The notes under the pieces are model-generated. The model was given only the letters and a program-made list of their open reading frames with translations, was not told the origin of the DNA and did no database searches. 64,000 bases of DNA from Agrypnia vestita (taxonomy: Eukaryota; Arthropoda; Insecta; Trichoptera; Phryganeidae), in NCBI GenBank assembly GCA_016648135.1, contig JADDOH010005164.1, forward strand, positions 147,821 to 211,820. Direction: 5' to 3'. This document shows, one piece after another, positions 1 to 10,342 of this stretch; the stretch's first letter is position 1, and each line of letters opens with the position of its first letter. The position numbers were made by a program, and so were the translations under genes.

Positions 1-139
1 CGTAGCGTCTGTTTGCTTGATTGACAAAAAACTTTGGATCGATTTTTAACCCTTTTCCCTTGATCTAATCGAGCTGAAAATTTGCAAGCAGACTCGTGGC
101 GACGATAAAAATGACTTATCAAATTTTCATTAAAAAATT
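1..139 (+). repeat. Dispersed repeat B, copy 1 (cut by window start)
   Basis: This stretch matches 44952-45100 almost base for base: both begin CGTAGCGTCTG, continue through an ACTTTGGATCGATTTTTAAC block and end in GATAAAAATGA. The copy here begins at base 1, so its left end lies outside the window. It has no usable coding frame. The class is not assigned; the wording resembles the internal part of small Helitron-type repeats, but no termini were found. Confidence 0.6.
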
Positions 140-1139
140 AATAATTATAGTATAATTTTGGGTTTTTAGAAATTTTAATATTTTTTTAAAATTAGGAACC
201 ATACAAATATTTGATTACTACCAACAGTGGCCTGACGACGTCATGTAATATTTAAAATTTGAATTCCTCCACCGGTATAATAGGTAAATTACTAAGAATT
301 CGAATAATAATTTATTTCTTTTAGATTTCTGCTTAGTTTTGAAGAATTCTACACTACTCAAATCTGATTCTGACTATTTTAAATCATTTTGACACTAGAA
401 ATTCATAAGGTACGATATTGCTGATAATTGAATCTATCAAAATCATCATTAAATTGACTGACAAATATTTTTATAATTTAATCTTCAAAGGATGAAGTGT
501 CTTATAAAAGCTCAAAACAACTGACATTTTAGAAATATATTAAATTGCTGTAAGATTAGTGTTATTTTATATGTTTTAATTCGTCTTTAGTTGTTGTTAT
601 ATTTTACAAAGAAAGGGAGTAATAAAACCTAGATTTTTAAGGGTTAGTTTTTTATATATTGATGTAACTAAATGCTCTGTTGTGCGCTTTACCAGAAATA
701 AAAAAATCATCTATAAATATTCAATTAATTATCTACCGCTATCAACCAAAATTGAAAGCAAGAACCTTCAGGCTATACTTGATAGTAAATTGAATTTCAA
801 CAAAAATATCGACCACGTGGTCACTATATTTGTTTTCGTCATCCGCGTATATATATATATATATATATATTTATTTATTTATTTTATTGTTTATTTACAT
901 TTGTTAATACAAGTTACTAATAACTGCCACACTAGGTATTAACCGGTTCTGTGACAGTTATTCTCATATAATATTTATGTAATATCAACAAATGACAATT
1001 AAAGAAAGTATAAACGTAAGAATGAAAGTAGATCAATAATTATAAAGTAAATCATAAGAATACCTAAATTTAAAAGAAAAAAGAAAAAAAAATATTTATA
1101 TATATATAGAACGGATTCTGTAATGTTATTGAAAATCGC
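140..1139. other. AT-rich stretch, no gene seen
   Basis: No coding frame with recognisable motifs. A short (AT)n run lies near 848-870. The 86-codon frame at 682-942 is low-complexity and lysine, isoleucine and tyrosine rich, as expected from AT-rich noncoding DNA. Confidence 0.6.
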
Positions 1140-1188
1140 ACACAAACTAGTTAATACTCCTAATCTTCTTCAACGCCTATCATTTCAT

Positions 1189-1341
1189 AACCCAAATCGC
1201 AACAGCAGACAGTCACCTAATTTTCATCTTTCTCTTTGCAAGATCTACTGTAATGAAAATTCCTTCATGTACTGATTCACAAATTAGTTAAGCTTAAATT
1301 ACAACCACATTGGTATTTTAACTCGACTATTCGGGACATAA
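1189..1341 (+). pseudogene. LINE reverse-transcriptase C-terminal remnant (lineage f)
   Basis: The frame starting at 1189 reads NPNRNSRQSP...FHLSLCK, then ENSFMY, with stop codons interrupting it before the terminal TAA. It aligns with the clean frame at 61504-61686 (NNRHSPTFHLPFCKTNS) and with the minus-strand frame at 52036-52344 (LSLSHCNTNSRQNTFIYRS). The shared pattern, a basic stretch, L..C.TNS.QN.F.YRS and then FN, is the usual extreme C-terminus of Jockey/CR1-group LINE polyproteins. This copy has in-frame stops and is dead. The element is 5' truncated; its upstream limit was not located. The lineage name is only a label used within this window. Confidence 0.6.
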
Positions 1342-1683
1342 AACGCAAATTAATTTCACAACCGCACCCAAACTAGTTCAGTCAATTTATGTTCCCATCT
1401 ACTCCCATTCTTCGTTTCTTTAACCTAATTCTAAATCCCCTCCATCCTCCCCACACCTCTTTAACATATTTTGTAACTAAAAATTACTTAAAATTCGTCG
1501 TTCTTTGCATCACACGTAATTATAAATCGTCACTCTTTGCATATCATTAACAATCATAAGTGTAAAATAGTTCATATTTGGCATGGTTTACTATTTTTAT
1601 TATCATATGACAATAAATAATAAATATTATTTTTTATTTTTTGGCTTCGGCATGGCATGGTATGGACTTTGCTGTTACAATGT

Positions 1684-2000
1684 AGATGTTACAACAGTGA
1701 GCTCTATACTCTGTTTAAGGAACCAAACGTCACAAAATTTATAAATCTGGGAAGACTTCGGTGGCTGGGACATGTGGAGAGAATGCCCGAGCATCAAGCA
1801 CAAAATCAAAGTCTCTGCTGAACTCAAGGCCAATAGGGCGAAGGAGCTTAGGAAGGACAAAATTAAGATGGAGTGACAACGTTTTCAAAGACATCTCTGC
1901 CTTGTAGCTTCGAGACTGAAGAGAGCTGGCACTAAACCGAGATGAGTGGAGGAAGATTATTGAGGAGGCCAAGACCAAAGGTTGTAGTGCCAAGTGTAAT
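1684..2000 (+). pseudogene. LINE 3' end (lineage d), decayed
   Basis: From 1684 the frame reads RCYNSELYTLF, then GRLRWLGHVERMPEHQ, ending in a stop near 1818; the remaining sequence is out of frame. A later frame gives DEWRKIIEEA. 'LRWLGHVERM' and 'EWR.I.EEA' are typical of the region after the reverse transcriptase in RTE-like and related LINEs. The same sequence occurs on the minus strand at 31315-31575, so this is one dispersed family. The 3' end has a short ATAATG-type tail at about 1997-2010. At least one frameshift and stop make it nonfunctional. Confidence 0.7.
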
Positions 2001-2011
2001 AATGATAATTA

Positions 2012-2195
2012 TGTATTTATTTATTTTTATGTTATTTACGCTTCAACAGACCAATAGGCCCAATTACAAAAGCGAAACTCATCACAAAATAACCAGGCTT
2101 CAGTAAATCACATAGATTAATTGTGATCTCACCGGGAATCGAATCTTCAGTGTGAGAAGCCAGCGTCATACCCATTGGGCTACGAGGGCCGTCTT
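2012..2195 (-). repeat. tRNA-derived SINE (type 3)
   Basis: On the minus strand 2192-2122 has a tRNA-like head. A box-A-like TAGCCCAATGGGTATGAC is followed about 35 bases later by a box-B-like AGATTCGATTCCCGG. The tail runs down to an AT-rich ATAAATAAATA end at about 2012. It has no CCA-ready acceptor stem and sits in a longer repeat unit, so it is a SINE rather than a tRNA gene. Only one copy is in the window. Confidence 0.55.
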
Positions 2196-2199
2196 ATGT

Positions 2200-4376
2200 A
2201 TGTTTAGTTAACGATTTTCTGTCAATTTTCCAAAAGATATGTAAATAAATTATAAAATTATATATAATAAAATTAAATTAAAAAATAAAAATAGATTAAA
2301 TAACAAGTGTGCATGTTTTTAGTACAGATTCCCTTTTTTTTTTGAAAGACAAATCTTTTACAATTGCAAAAATTATATTAAGCGAGATAAAATAGTTGAA
2401 GAGGGTTTCAGAAAAAAACATGTCAAATAAAAAATGCAAGCAAAAATAAAAACACGATTGTTTTAAAAGGATTTTAATCCTAAAATTCTGTTTTATTAAA
2501 ATGGAACCAGGAATTTTATTCCCATTGGGACGAGTGTTTTGAAAAACCACCTTTTGTACTGTGTATCCTGGAATATTTAAGGAATTTCCCACTTTCCTCT
2601 TTCGTTCGTGGATTGTAGTTCGTAAATTATTAATTTGGCGGCCCGGTAAAATGGCAATGCTTAAATGAAATCCTCTAGGAAACGACTTTGGTGGAACTAA
2701 AATAAATAATCTTTATGAAAATAATTATACTGCATACGGAGGAATTCACCTCATTATTTTTTAATTGCTTAAAGTGTATTTAAAACGTTTCTCAACACAT
2801 TGGTTTTAGATTAGTTTTTAATGGTTTCAATCAATAAAATTTATAACATGTTCTTATTAAAAACTTTGGTGCTATTATAATCACAACAAATTATTTAAAT
2901 TGCACAATTTGATCTCACTTGTATGCGTCATAAATGTACTGAATGCGGGCGATTCCCACTCATATTGCGATCATTATAAATGTATATATATACATATTTA
3001 TTTTATACACGTTTATTTAATCAAAAATACAATTTTCTAGAAATATATTTTTAAAGAAATTTTTTTTCTTTCTCTAAGTTTTATAATATTTCTTCGGCAT
3101 TATGTGAATCATGTTATTGGTACATGATTTTGTTACTTATTTTATAATCTTAAAAGTTTTCATGCTTGTACTGTATTGCATCAATAGATATAAAATAAAT
3201 AAATTAATTCAAATAAACTTTAATGATGCTTTCAACGTAAAATCAGTTTAAAAAAATATAGCTTCAAACGAATTCTTGTCGTAAGAGCATAAATTTCCAT
3301 TCGTTTAAATATTTTGTCATATAAATGCCGGAGTGTAAATTTCCGTCTTACAAATGCTGGGATAGAAAATTCCTGGAATCAAACACGTAGTGGCGTGGTA
3401 CTGTTCAGCGTCGATATATTTTATTCTGTTTATTTGAAAATATTATTATGTTATGTTTGGTATACCGCCGCGCCGGTGGGTTACCTAAGGCATGTGGGGA
3501 AACAAGGAAGCTTCAAATGTATTTCCCTTGATAATGACGATAAATAAAATAAAATCTATATCTCATCTCATTATTAATTAATTAAATGCAGGTTTTGCCG
3601 TCGAAACTGCAGTCATCAACTACGTCTTTCATTCCCCACTGCAAAGGCTTCCTAGACTAGCATACAGATACGAGCAACTTGACGTCTTTACCAGCAACCT
3701 CATAATATTCAAATATACACAGCGAATAAACACAGTTAAATTCTGAGATAAACGAATAAAACTGTTTTAAAAAATAATTGCACAGACAAGATTTATAAAA
3801 AACATTTTAAGTAATTACTAGGCAGAGTTTCCAGATGCACGGCAATGTTTTTTTAATATATCTCCATTATTTATATGAAAAATTGACACATTAATTCGTT
3901 CGTCTCAGAATTTACTAAATGGCACATTGGATTTATTATATATACCTACATATACAGCGACGATTTGTCGAATTGGGCTTAAATAATTGATTTTTATTTG
4001 TTTTAATTGTTGGTTGAGTAAGGTGATATGTAACATTTTTATTATATTATGACTTTCTAAGCTTGTGCTATTCCTTGTCACTATATATTATTATCTTTTA
4101 TTTTTTTATTTTATGAAATTTTGTTATGTTTTCCTTATGCTTCTGCTTTATTTTACACCTACTTGATTTTTTTTTACTCTACATTATATTTAACTTTATA
4201 TATTTGTATTTATATTTTAAGTATTTGATTTCCACTTTATGTCATTATTATTTATATATGTTATAATTTTTTTCTTTCAATTATTCATTACATAAACATT
4301 CATTCATTCATTACACACTTTACCTGTTTGTTTGTAAAAGTCCTGTAGGACATTAGTAAATAAATAAAAAAAAAAA
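2200..4376. other. AT-rich stretch; possible LINE 3' poly(A) end at right
   Basis: No coding motif recognised. The end, 4321-4378, reads CCTGTAGGACATTAGTAAAT and then an A-run, which looks like the 3' terminus of a LINE with a poly(A) tail, but no attached coding region was found. The 98-codon minus frame at 2296-2592 and the 77-codon plus frame at 3314-3547 have no recognisable domains. Confidence 0.5.
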
Positions 4377-4377
4377 A

Positions 4378-4603
4378 ACTTTGTATTGACCACTTGGAGT
4401 AACTCTACGTCTACAGGTTTTGATACCACTGTATCTTCGTCAGAACGGACGCATACTAACTATCCATTACTTATTGTAGTAAAAAAAACAATTTTTGGGA
4501 GCGTGGTTACACATAACTGTAGCCGTTCGAAAATTAAAGAAGATACAATGGTATCTAAACCGGTAAACGTAGAGTTAATCCAAGTGGTCAATACAAAGTT
4601 ATT
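4378..4603. repeat. Foldback repeat with hairpin-GAAA module
   Basis: The arms 4378-4437 and 4541-4603 are inverted copies of each other, about 60 bases at roughly 85-90 percent identity. They start at the terminal motif ACTTTGTATTGACCACTTGG. The left arm holds, on the minus strand at 4443-4418, CTGACGA, a GATAC/GTATC hairpin with AGTG loop, then AAAA in place of GAAA. It is related to the repeat at 25664-25975. Confidence 0.7.
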
Positions 4604-4636
4604 GATACAATGTAGTCAATACAAAGCTATAATTAA

Positions 4637-5137
4637 CTAGCTGTGCCCGCGCAGCTTCGCACGCGTAGATTTTTAGAACACTGTTCGGATCATCATAGAA
4701 CTTTCGCGAACCTTCTAGATCATTCTCCTTCCAGAACTTTCAAGAAATTCGAATGTACAGGAGCCTTCTAGACACACCGACACACTCCGCCACTCAGTTT
4801 AGAACCTTATAGAACTTTCGGGAATTTTCTAGAACCTTCTCCTTCCAGAACTTTCCAGAGCAGGTTTTTCCGGAACCTTCTAGACTCACCGACATAGTCG
4901 GCGCGCCTATTTTGAAACAATCTGAAGCATTTTCGACCTTCACATAACAAAACAATGTGCTAGAAAGCACATTTCGTCACCCACTCCCACCCACACGCAG
5001 CCACCCCCACCAAACTCGTATATTTTCGATGTGACACCAAGGGCTATCCAACATAATAACCACCGGTGGGTGGTTGTGGCTGGTTGTGGAGAAAACTTGG
5101 CGGGTAGGGAAACATGTTTTTTTTTAATATACATTCT
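4637..5137 (-). mobile_element. Helitron-like nonautonomous element, copy 1
   Basis: This is the same family as 20004-20424 and 54751-55261. On the minus strand its 3' end is GC-rich, reading GCGAAGCTGCGCGGGCACAG and then CTAG followed by T. CTAG plus a host T is the expected 3' terminus of a Helitron, and all three copies show it. The 5' end here is less clear, because the TCAATAT start seen in the other two copies is lost near 5137, where another repeat begins. No Rep/helicase frame is present, so it would be nonautonomous. Its body holds a run of GGTGGGTGG-type sequence and the GAA/TTC array listed separately. Confidence 0.65.
4697..4881. promoter_or_regulatory. Heat-shock-element array inside Helitron copy 1
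   Basis: The heat shock factor site is alternating nGAAn and nTTCn pentamers in strict 5-bp phase, with three or more needed for strong binding. Here 4697-4716 has four in phase, 4733-4747 three, 4811-4840 six, and 4867-4881 three. A seventh imperfect unit precedes 4811. These are visible directly. That HSF binds here, or that any gene responds, is inference. Confidence 0.7.
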
Positions 5138-5145
5138 TCTGTTCA

Positions 5146-5597
5146 GAATCTTCTGTGTATAGTTTTCTGCGGTATTCTGCCATGTATATGTGACCTCTCT
5201 GGCCGACGTTTCGGATCCTATTACAGGGTCCATCATCAGGGCTGATGTGATGGGTGTATGTTGAAGTGTCCGACATCCGGTCGTAGATAAAACAATGACA
5301 TAACGCTACATAAATTCTTGACAACACCTGTCTCCGACACGGAAGCACAACGCATTACATCAAGACACACACACCCTGCTTCCGACACGGTACTGCCATC
5401 CAGTAGTTAACCTAACACAAACTTGGAAACACTCTGACTTCGGTACGGTTTTGCAAGGCAATACTTAACCTACACATCAACACACATCCATCACATCAGC
5501 CCTGATGATGGATCCTGCAATGGGATCCGAAACGTCAGCCAGAGAGGTCAGATATACACGGTAGAATATCACAGAAAAATATACACAGAAGCTTTTA
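5146..5597. repeat. Long inverted repeat (family M) with hairpin-GAAA modules
   Basis: Arms 5146-5264 and 5477-5597, about 118 bases each and close to 90 percent alike, face each other. Each contains CTGATGA, a hairpin and GAAAC: 5502-5532 on plus, with a perfect GGATCC/GGATCC stem, and 5239-5209 on minus, with one mismatch. The spacer holds three decayed direct repeats of about 55 bases around CTTCCGACACGG-like cores, near 5330, 5388 and 5438. Single arms recur at 54241-54340 and, more decayed, 23950-24060. Reading frames across this region are by-products of the inverted repeat. Confidence 0.8.
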
Positions 5598-5699
5598 AAA
5601 AGTCTTTGAACTGACTCTAGGACCCCGACGGAGTAACTTTCGTAGTAGTATGTATTGTAATGCGGAAGCCAGGGCAAGAATAATACTGACACATTTATC

Positions 5700-5885
5700 G
5701 TTAATAGTGAATCTTACCAGGGCATTCGTAGAGGCCACCCGAAAATAAGCTACGTAGGCCAGGTTATCGGAGATGTGCGCTGTAGTACCAAGAGATGAAG
5801 AGGCCGTCAGTTGACAGAGAGGAGTGGAGAAATCGAGTGCTTGTTGCAGACCAATCCTAGGATTGCGACCCTAAAGAAAAAAAGT
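5700..5885 (+). pseudogene. LINE 3' end remnant
   Basis: Frames here give RGHPKISYVGQVIG and, after a shift, EEWRNRVLVADQS followed by DCDPKEKK. 'REEWRNRV..ADP' is the familiar last motif of several LINE polyproteins (DR..W...V..ADP). Only this end is left, with frameshifts and a stop. The left boundary against the inverted repeat at 5597 is unclear, and no second copy in the window confirms it. Confidence 0.45.
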
Positions 5886-6199
5886 TAATCAATGTTGTAT
5901 CTTACAATATAAAACTTATTTATTTATTTTTCAAAGAAAAAGCGTATTTCTTTTTCAAAAAATTCATTGCATTTCTAGTGGAATTCAACACAAACATACA
6001 TTTTGTTGTTTTCATCTAAGCTATATAAAAATATGAAACTAACTTATTGAATACATACTATGAAATTTTAGAATAATTGTAGGTAGTTTGAAAAATATCA
6101 TGTGGCATTACATATTATTCTTAAGAATATATAATTGTTTAGTTAAAATAAATAAACCTAGGTATACATATACTTAATTTTTTTTAAAAAAAAGAAAAA

Positions 6200-6317
6200 A
6201 TATGTGTCTCATCAATAGCCTAAAATAGGACTAACTTGCTGATCTGGAGTGAGGTTCCAACCGGCAACTTTTGGATCACGAGGCGAGAGTCCTAACCACA
6301 AGTCCAACAAGCTACTC
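6200..6317 (-). repeat. tRNA-derived SINE (type 2), copy 1, 3'-truncated
   Basis: Minus strand, from 6317: GAGTAGCTTGTTGGACTTGT, then GGTTAGGACTCTCGCCTCG, then a decayed box B, GTTGGAACCTC. The head matches the better copies at 35275-35101 and 61340-61163, where box B is GGTTCGAA. It ends in an A/T-rich stretch about 40 bases past box B, whereas the other copies have a further 80-base tail. Confidence 0.7.
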
Positions 6318-6679
6318 TATTCTAATTTATAATATAATATAAATGTATTCTTTAAATATTTCAAACTGTATACTTTATACTCCTTATCGTCATTGACTCA
6401 TAGGATGTCCCTTTGGACCCAATCTTTTAAATTGACTTAATCAAAAAATTAATCGATTTCCAACCGATAAGCCTTTAAAAGAATCTAAATCCTTTCTAGT
6501 CCGGGAAATTGGATAGTAGCTCGGCGGACAATTAACCGTGAATAATGGACGAGAGTTTCATCTGCGAGTTTTCAGTAATTACATTTTTATCTTCCCCACT
6601 AATGGGACGCTGGGCCAATAAGACATTTATAAATCATTACAAATATAGAGTTCATATACAGTATTTGGTGAATGTACAT

Positions 6680-6888
6680 ATCGTAACTCACAAATCGACG
6701 ATTTTGACTTTATTGTGTATTTCACATTATGTATTTAATTATATTTTTAATTCCAAGAAAGAAAAAAAAAAATAAAAAAACTTTATTTACTGCAAAATAT
6801 TTTTTTTCTTTCTTGGAATTAAAGATATAATTAAATACATATGAAATACACAAAAAACTTAAAACCATCGATTTGTGAGTTACGATAT
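6680..6888. repeat. Foldback repeat with ~95-base arms
   Basis: Left arm 6680-6775 and right arm 6796-6888 are inverted copies at roughly 85 percent identity. Both include ATCGTAACTCACAAATCGA on the outside and AATTCCAAGAAAG on the inside. The spacer is about 20 bases of A/T. No terminal motif of a known class is visible. Confidence 0.75.
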
Positions 6889-6889
6889 T

Positions 6890-7780
6890 TTACGTAGGAG
6901 CCGTCGATATGTATTTATATAGATTTATTTGTCTCTTGAATATTTAGTTTTAGCGAAATGGCCAAAGATGGATATATTTAAATATATAATTTGATTATTA
7001 CATTAGTGAAATGTCGACGGCATTCTGTATTATAATTATTTCATTTATTGACTCATTTCATACTTTTGGAATTTTTATTTTTAAATATCAATTAAGGTGT
7101 TTTTATTAAAAAAACTAACTTTTATTATGGTGAGCAAAGCCTCCAAATACGGGAATAGAATATCCTGTTTGAAATCATCACTTTAAAAAAGTGTAAAAAT
7201 TTATTGCAAATTTAAAACATTATAACTTCATTAATACTGAATATTTCTTGATTTACTAAGCATAAATTCTAGAAAATGAAGTATACTTTATACGTATAAA
7301 AAACATATTATGCGTAAATATAAATATTCTAGGACTAGGATACTCAAAAAGATTTTTTGGCCGTGGCCTGTCGATTACTGCTTATATTAAGTTATCGTCC
7401 TAAAAAAATCAGTTTAGAGTATACATTCTGATATAAATGAATAATAAAAACCCACATTTTCGTAAAAAAAAAACATCGAAATATGAAATATGTAAGGATG
7501 ACAATAATTGTATTCGTTATTAATAAAAAAAAGACTAATTTCAGCAATAAACAGTGGTGTAACGTCATGCGCCGTCTACATCGCTTTTTACATTTTCCCG
7601 ATCGTATGTACATTAATTTGTCGCGAGAGTGGTCTCACCCATTTTGCAATAAATGCAATAGTCTAGTTAAGAGGAACGATGACAAAATGTTTTAGTATTT
7701 TGCGCACTAAAAGTTTTCTTGGTGTTTTACATGTTTGCGCCTGGCAAAATGCTCTCATTTTGGCTAGAGACAGGTTAGAC
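6890..7780. other. No gene seen
   Basis: AT-rich sequence without recognisable motifs. Overlapping frames on both strands around 7392-7695 have no matching domain and look like chance frames. Confidence 0.5.
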
Positions 7781-7783
7781 TAA

Positions 7784-7928
7784 GGCCCAGTCGTTTCAAG
7801 TTAGATTAAAATAAAAGTTCTTTTAATGCATAGATTTTTATGAAAACGGTTCATTTGATTGGTGAAGAACGCGAAAATCTATGCTTTAAACGAACTTTTA
7901 TTTTAATCCAAATTGAAAAAACCGAGCC
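7784..7928. mobile_element. MITE with TAA target duplication (PIF/Harbinger-like)
   Basis: The element is 145 bp and nearly all inverted repeat. The left end GGCCCAGTCGTTTCAA matches the right end read inward, GGCTCGGTTTTTTCAA, and the arms extend about 57 bases with an ATTAAAATAAAAGTTC core identical in both. TAA flanks both sides (7781-7783 and 7929-7931). A 3-bp TAA duplication is typical of PIF/Harbinger and Tourist-like MITEs. There is no coding capacity. Confidence 0.7.
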
Positions 7929-8094
7929 TAAGTTAAAAAGTTAAAACTTTTGTTATTTTAGATAGTCGAGCTAGCAAGGTTTATCTGATATTTAATATTT
8001 TACAAATGTTAATACTGAATACGCGACCGCAATAATAAGTGTTAAATTACAGTGGTTTTTTATTTTAAATATCATAATACATAGTACTAATCTT

Positions 8095-8330
8095 CTATGT
8101 GTTCGTGTACGCTATAGACTATATATGTAGCTAGAAAACTACTGGACCAATTTACGTACGGTTTTTCGCGAAAATGATCCGCGTTGTTCGGAAAAGGTTT
8201 GAAGCTAATGAATTCTTCGATCTGGGCAGTTAGGGGGCTAAATATTTTATTTTTTATTTAAACTTCAATATAAATATTCTAATCTATCAATAACAAAGCA
8301 TTCCCGGGTTCGTCCAGTATATTATAAAAT
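8095..8330 (+). repeat. Helitron-type repeat remnant
   Basis: The block AAACTACTGGACCAATTT and the end CCCGGGTTCGTCCAGTA resemble the internal and 3' parts of the element at 13981-14425 (CTACTGGACCGATTT; CCGGGTACGACCAGGTAG). Termini are not clean. Such 'one turn of ACTGGACCGATTT' repeats are widespread in insects. The assignment is by similarity within the window only. Confidence 0.4.
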
Positions 8331-8712
8331 ATTGTAAAATTAATAGCTATTATATTCAAGAACACATTTTTATTGTGAAGTTGCAATTTTTTTAGAACAA
8401 AGTTCTGTGAAATTTAAAACCAAAATTAAAAAGAAATACAAAAAAATCAAATCCACGAAAAAATATTTGTTTGCTATCGGGATTTGAACCATGGATCTCC
8501 TCCTATCCGGGGCAGGCGCGTTATCCAATTAATTGTTAATCTATTTACAGATAAGGTCGATATATTCACAGAAATGTACAAGGCCGCTATAGCGCAAATA
8601 GATAAGACGCCTGCCCTAGATAGGAGGAGATCCTTGGTTCGAATCCCGGTAGCAGACAAATATTTTTTCGTGGATTTGATTTTTCTGTACGTATTTCAAA
8701 TTAATTAATTCA
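8325..8712. repeat. tRNA-derived SINE (type 1), head-to-head inverted pair
   Basis: The plus copy has a tRNA-like head at 8582-8657 (box A around TATAGCGCAAATAGATAAGAC, box B GGTTCGAATCCC) and then a tail containing AAATATTTTTTCGTGGATTT. The minus copy has its head at about 8530-8470 (box B GGTTCAAATCCC) and a tail running left to about 8325. The arms are roughly 90 percent identical over about 95 bases; the spacer is about 60 bases. Copies at 11130-11385 and 57964-58245 are also inverted. It is a SINE pair rather than two tRNA genes: acceptor and anticodon stems do not form. Confidence 0.75.
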
Positions 8713-9396
8713 TTGGCTTAACAGTTATTGTTTATTTCTTATATATATGTTCGGAAATTGGAATAAAATAAAAAAATAGAAACTAAAAGTTTATTTTTAA
8801 AAGTATTTTTAATATTTCAGACATTAAAAGAAAAATTCAGTTTAATAAATCATTAATTTCAATAGGTACATATTATGCTCAAAATAATGATACTGCTAAA
8901 GGTTTCTTTCTACACACGTTCCAGTGTGCGTATTGTTTTGAAAAACGTGCTTTGTTTTTGAAAACGCACAGAAAACATTTTCCGTTTAATTCGTAAAAGG
9001 AGGACAGCGGAATCGTCCCAAATTTATCATTTAAATCGAGATAATTAACTTGAATATCAAATGCCCCGCTTTATCCCATGACATTTTTACTCTATTATCG
9101 CGAACCCCGCGGAAAAGGTCCTCGTAAAAATTTCTCCAGGGACTTTCCCTTTACAAAAGACTAACGACCCATTTAAAAAAAAAAAACAATGTTTTTTGTG
9201 CCTTTACAGACCTCGGTGTAGTGTATTGTTTAACAACGATTCACACAGGTATATACATACACACGCACAGACACATACTATATATATGTATATATATTTA
9301 TCATTTTATTTAACTTGTATTGAAACGAATGAATTTTTCGTAATCGATATAGGTTACTGTAATGATAGTCCAACGTTTTACAAAAAATAAGTCAGA
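8713..9396. other. No gene seen
   Basis: AT-rich; a short CACA/TATA-rich run lies at about 9250-9300. Nothing recognisable. Confidence 0.5.
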
Positions 9397-9500
9397 AATA
9401 TTGAAAAAAAAATGCAAATTTTGATGTCGCATATCTCCATAACTATTGATATTAGGTCATGATAGCTTGAGCATTTTCGACTCATAATCTAGGCAGGAAT
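9397..9500 (+). repeat. Dispersed repeat K, copy 1
   Basis: It matches 61687-61793: both read ATATTGAAAAAAAAATGCAA and then GCATATCTCCATAACTATTG and ATATTAGGTCATG. Class not assigned. This copy is followed by AACCCTG and a TA microsatellite. Confidence 0.65.
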
Positions 9501-9537
9501 ATAGTCCTGCGAGGTTATTAATGTTTTACAAATAACC

Positions 9538-9540
<3 letters not shown>

Positions 9541-9592
<52 letters not shown>

Positions 9593-9599
9593 ATATATA
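9541..9599. repeat. (TA)n microsatellite
   Basis: About 59 bases of alternating TA with one interruption near 9581. Confidence 0.95.
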
Positions 9600-10153
9600 G
9601 ATTGCTCAGTGGTTACACATGGCTCTAAGGGGTCCTTTTTGGGTAGTGGACCTGGAACTTCTGTTTACATACAAAACATCCCTGTAATTCATATGGATCT
9701 TATGGATCTTAAGTTAAAAATAGAAACTAAATCTCAGCTCGAGTATCACAATCCCATTTATTCATTAAATAAACAAACATTCTTAAGATCTACCTGATAT
9801 GTTTTAATTATGCTTATGCAATTTACCTTCAGAGAGCGCATACCAAACTTATTCCACGATGCGACGACTGAATTGTAACATTTAATGTTTACTTTGGAGA
9901 ATTTATTTTTTTGTATTCTAATTTGCCCATGGAATGAATTTAATGTACGCCCCTTACCAATTCAAATTTACACAAATTAACAAACAACTTACAACATTTT
10001 AATATTAAGATTATGTCAAAATTTTGAGATGGATGTTACATCGACGTTATGCAATACCATACGGTAAATGTTCAATGCACCAATTATGGAACCGCCATGA
10101 TTAAATCATTTTAAATGTCCTTGGAAATGTCCCACACATTTTTTAGAAACTTT

Positions 10154-10342
10154 GCTGCTAGCGAATTCAACCCCAAAGACGACGAAAACGACGCTCCCGC
10201 GTATTAAATTGACCATATACCGTACGAAGGGTTATCTTCTGCGACGCTACCGGCGGACCCTGCCGACATCTTGGAAGGCTTGATGATGCCTCCGTGTATC
10301 ATGTCGCAGCATCCATCTCCTAGGTCGAACCAGCCGCACCGC
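10154..10342 (+). pseudogene. Unidentified peptide-like stretch
   Basis: One frame gives about 60 residues, NFAASEFNPKDDENDAPAY, a stop, IDHIPYEGLSSATLPADPA, then DILEGLMMPPCIM and a stop at 10342. The sequence is clearly more GC-rich and more protein-like than its surroundings, with acidic and proline-rich composition and an AATATAATGAAAAAG stretch after it. I do not recognise the family. It could be a decayed piece of a mobile element or an old exon. It could also be chance in a GC-rich patch. Confidence 0.3.

Noticed and set aside
5477..5545. Complete hammerhead ribozyme
   Set aside because: CTGATGA, stem II and GAAA are there, but an extra base precedes stem II and no UH site with matching stem I was found; reported only as hammerhead-like.
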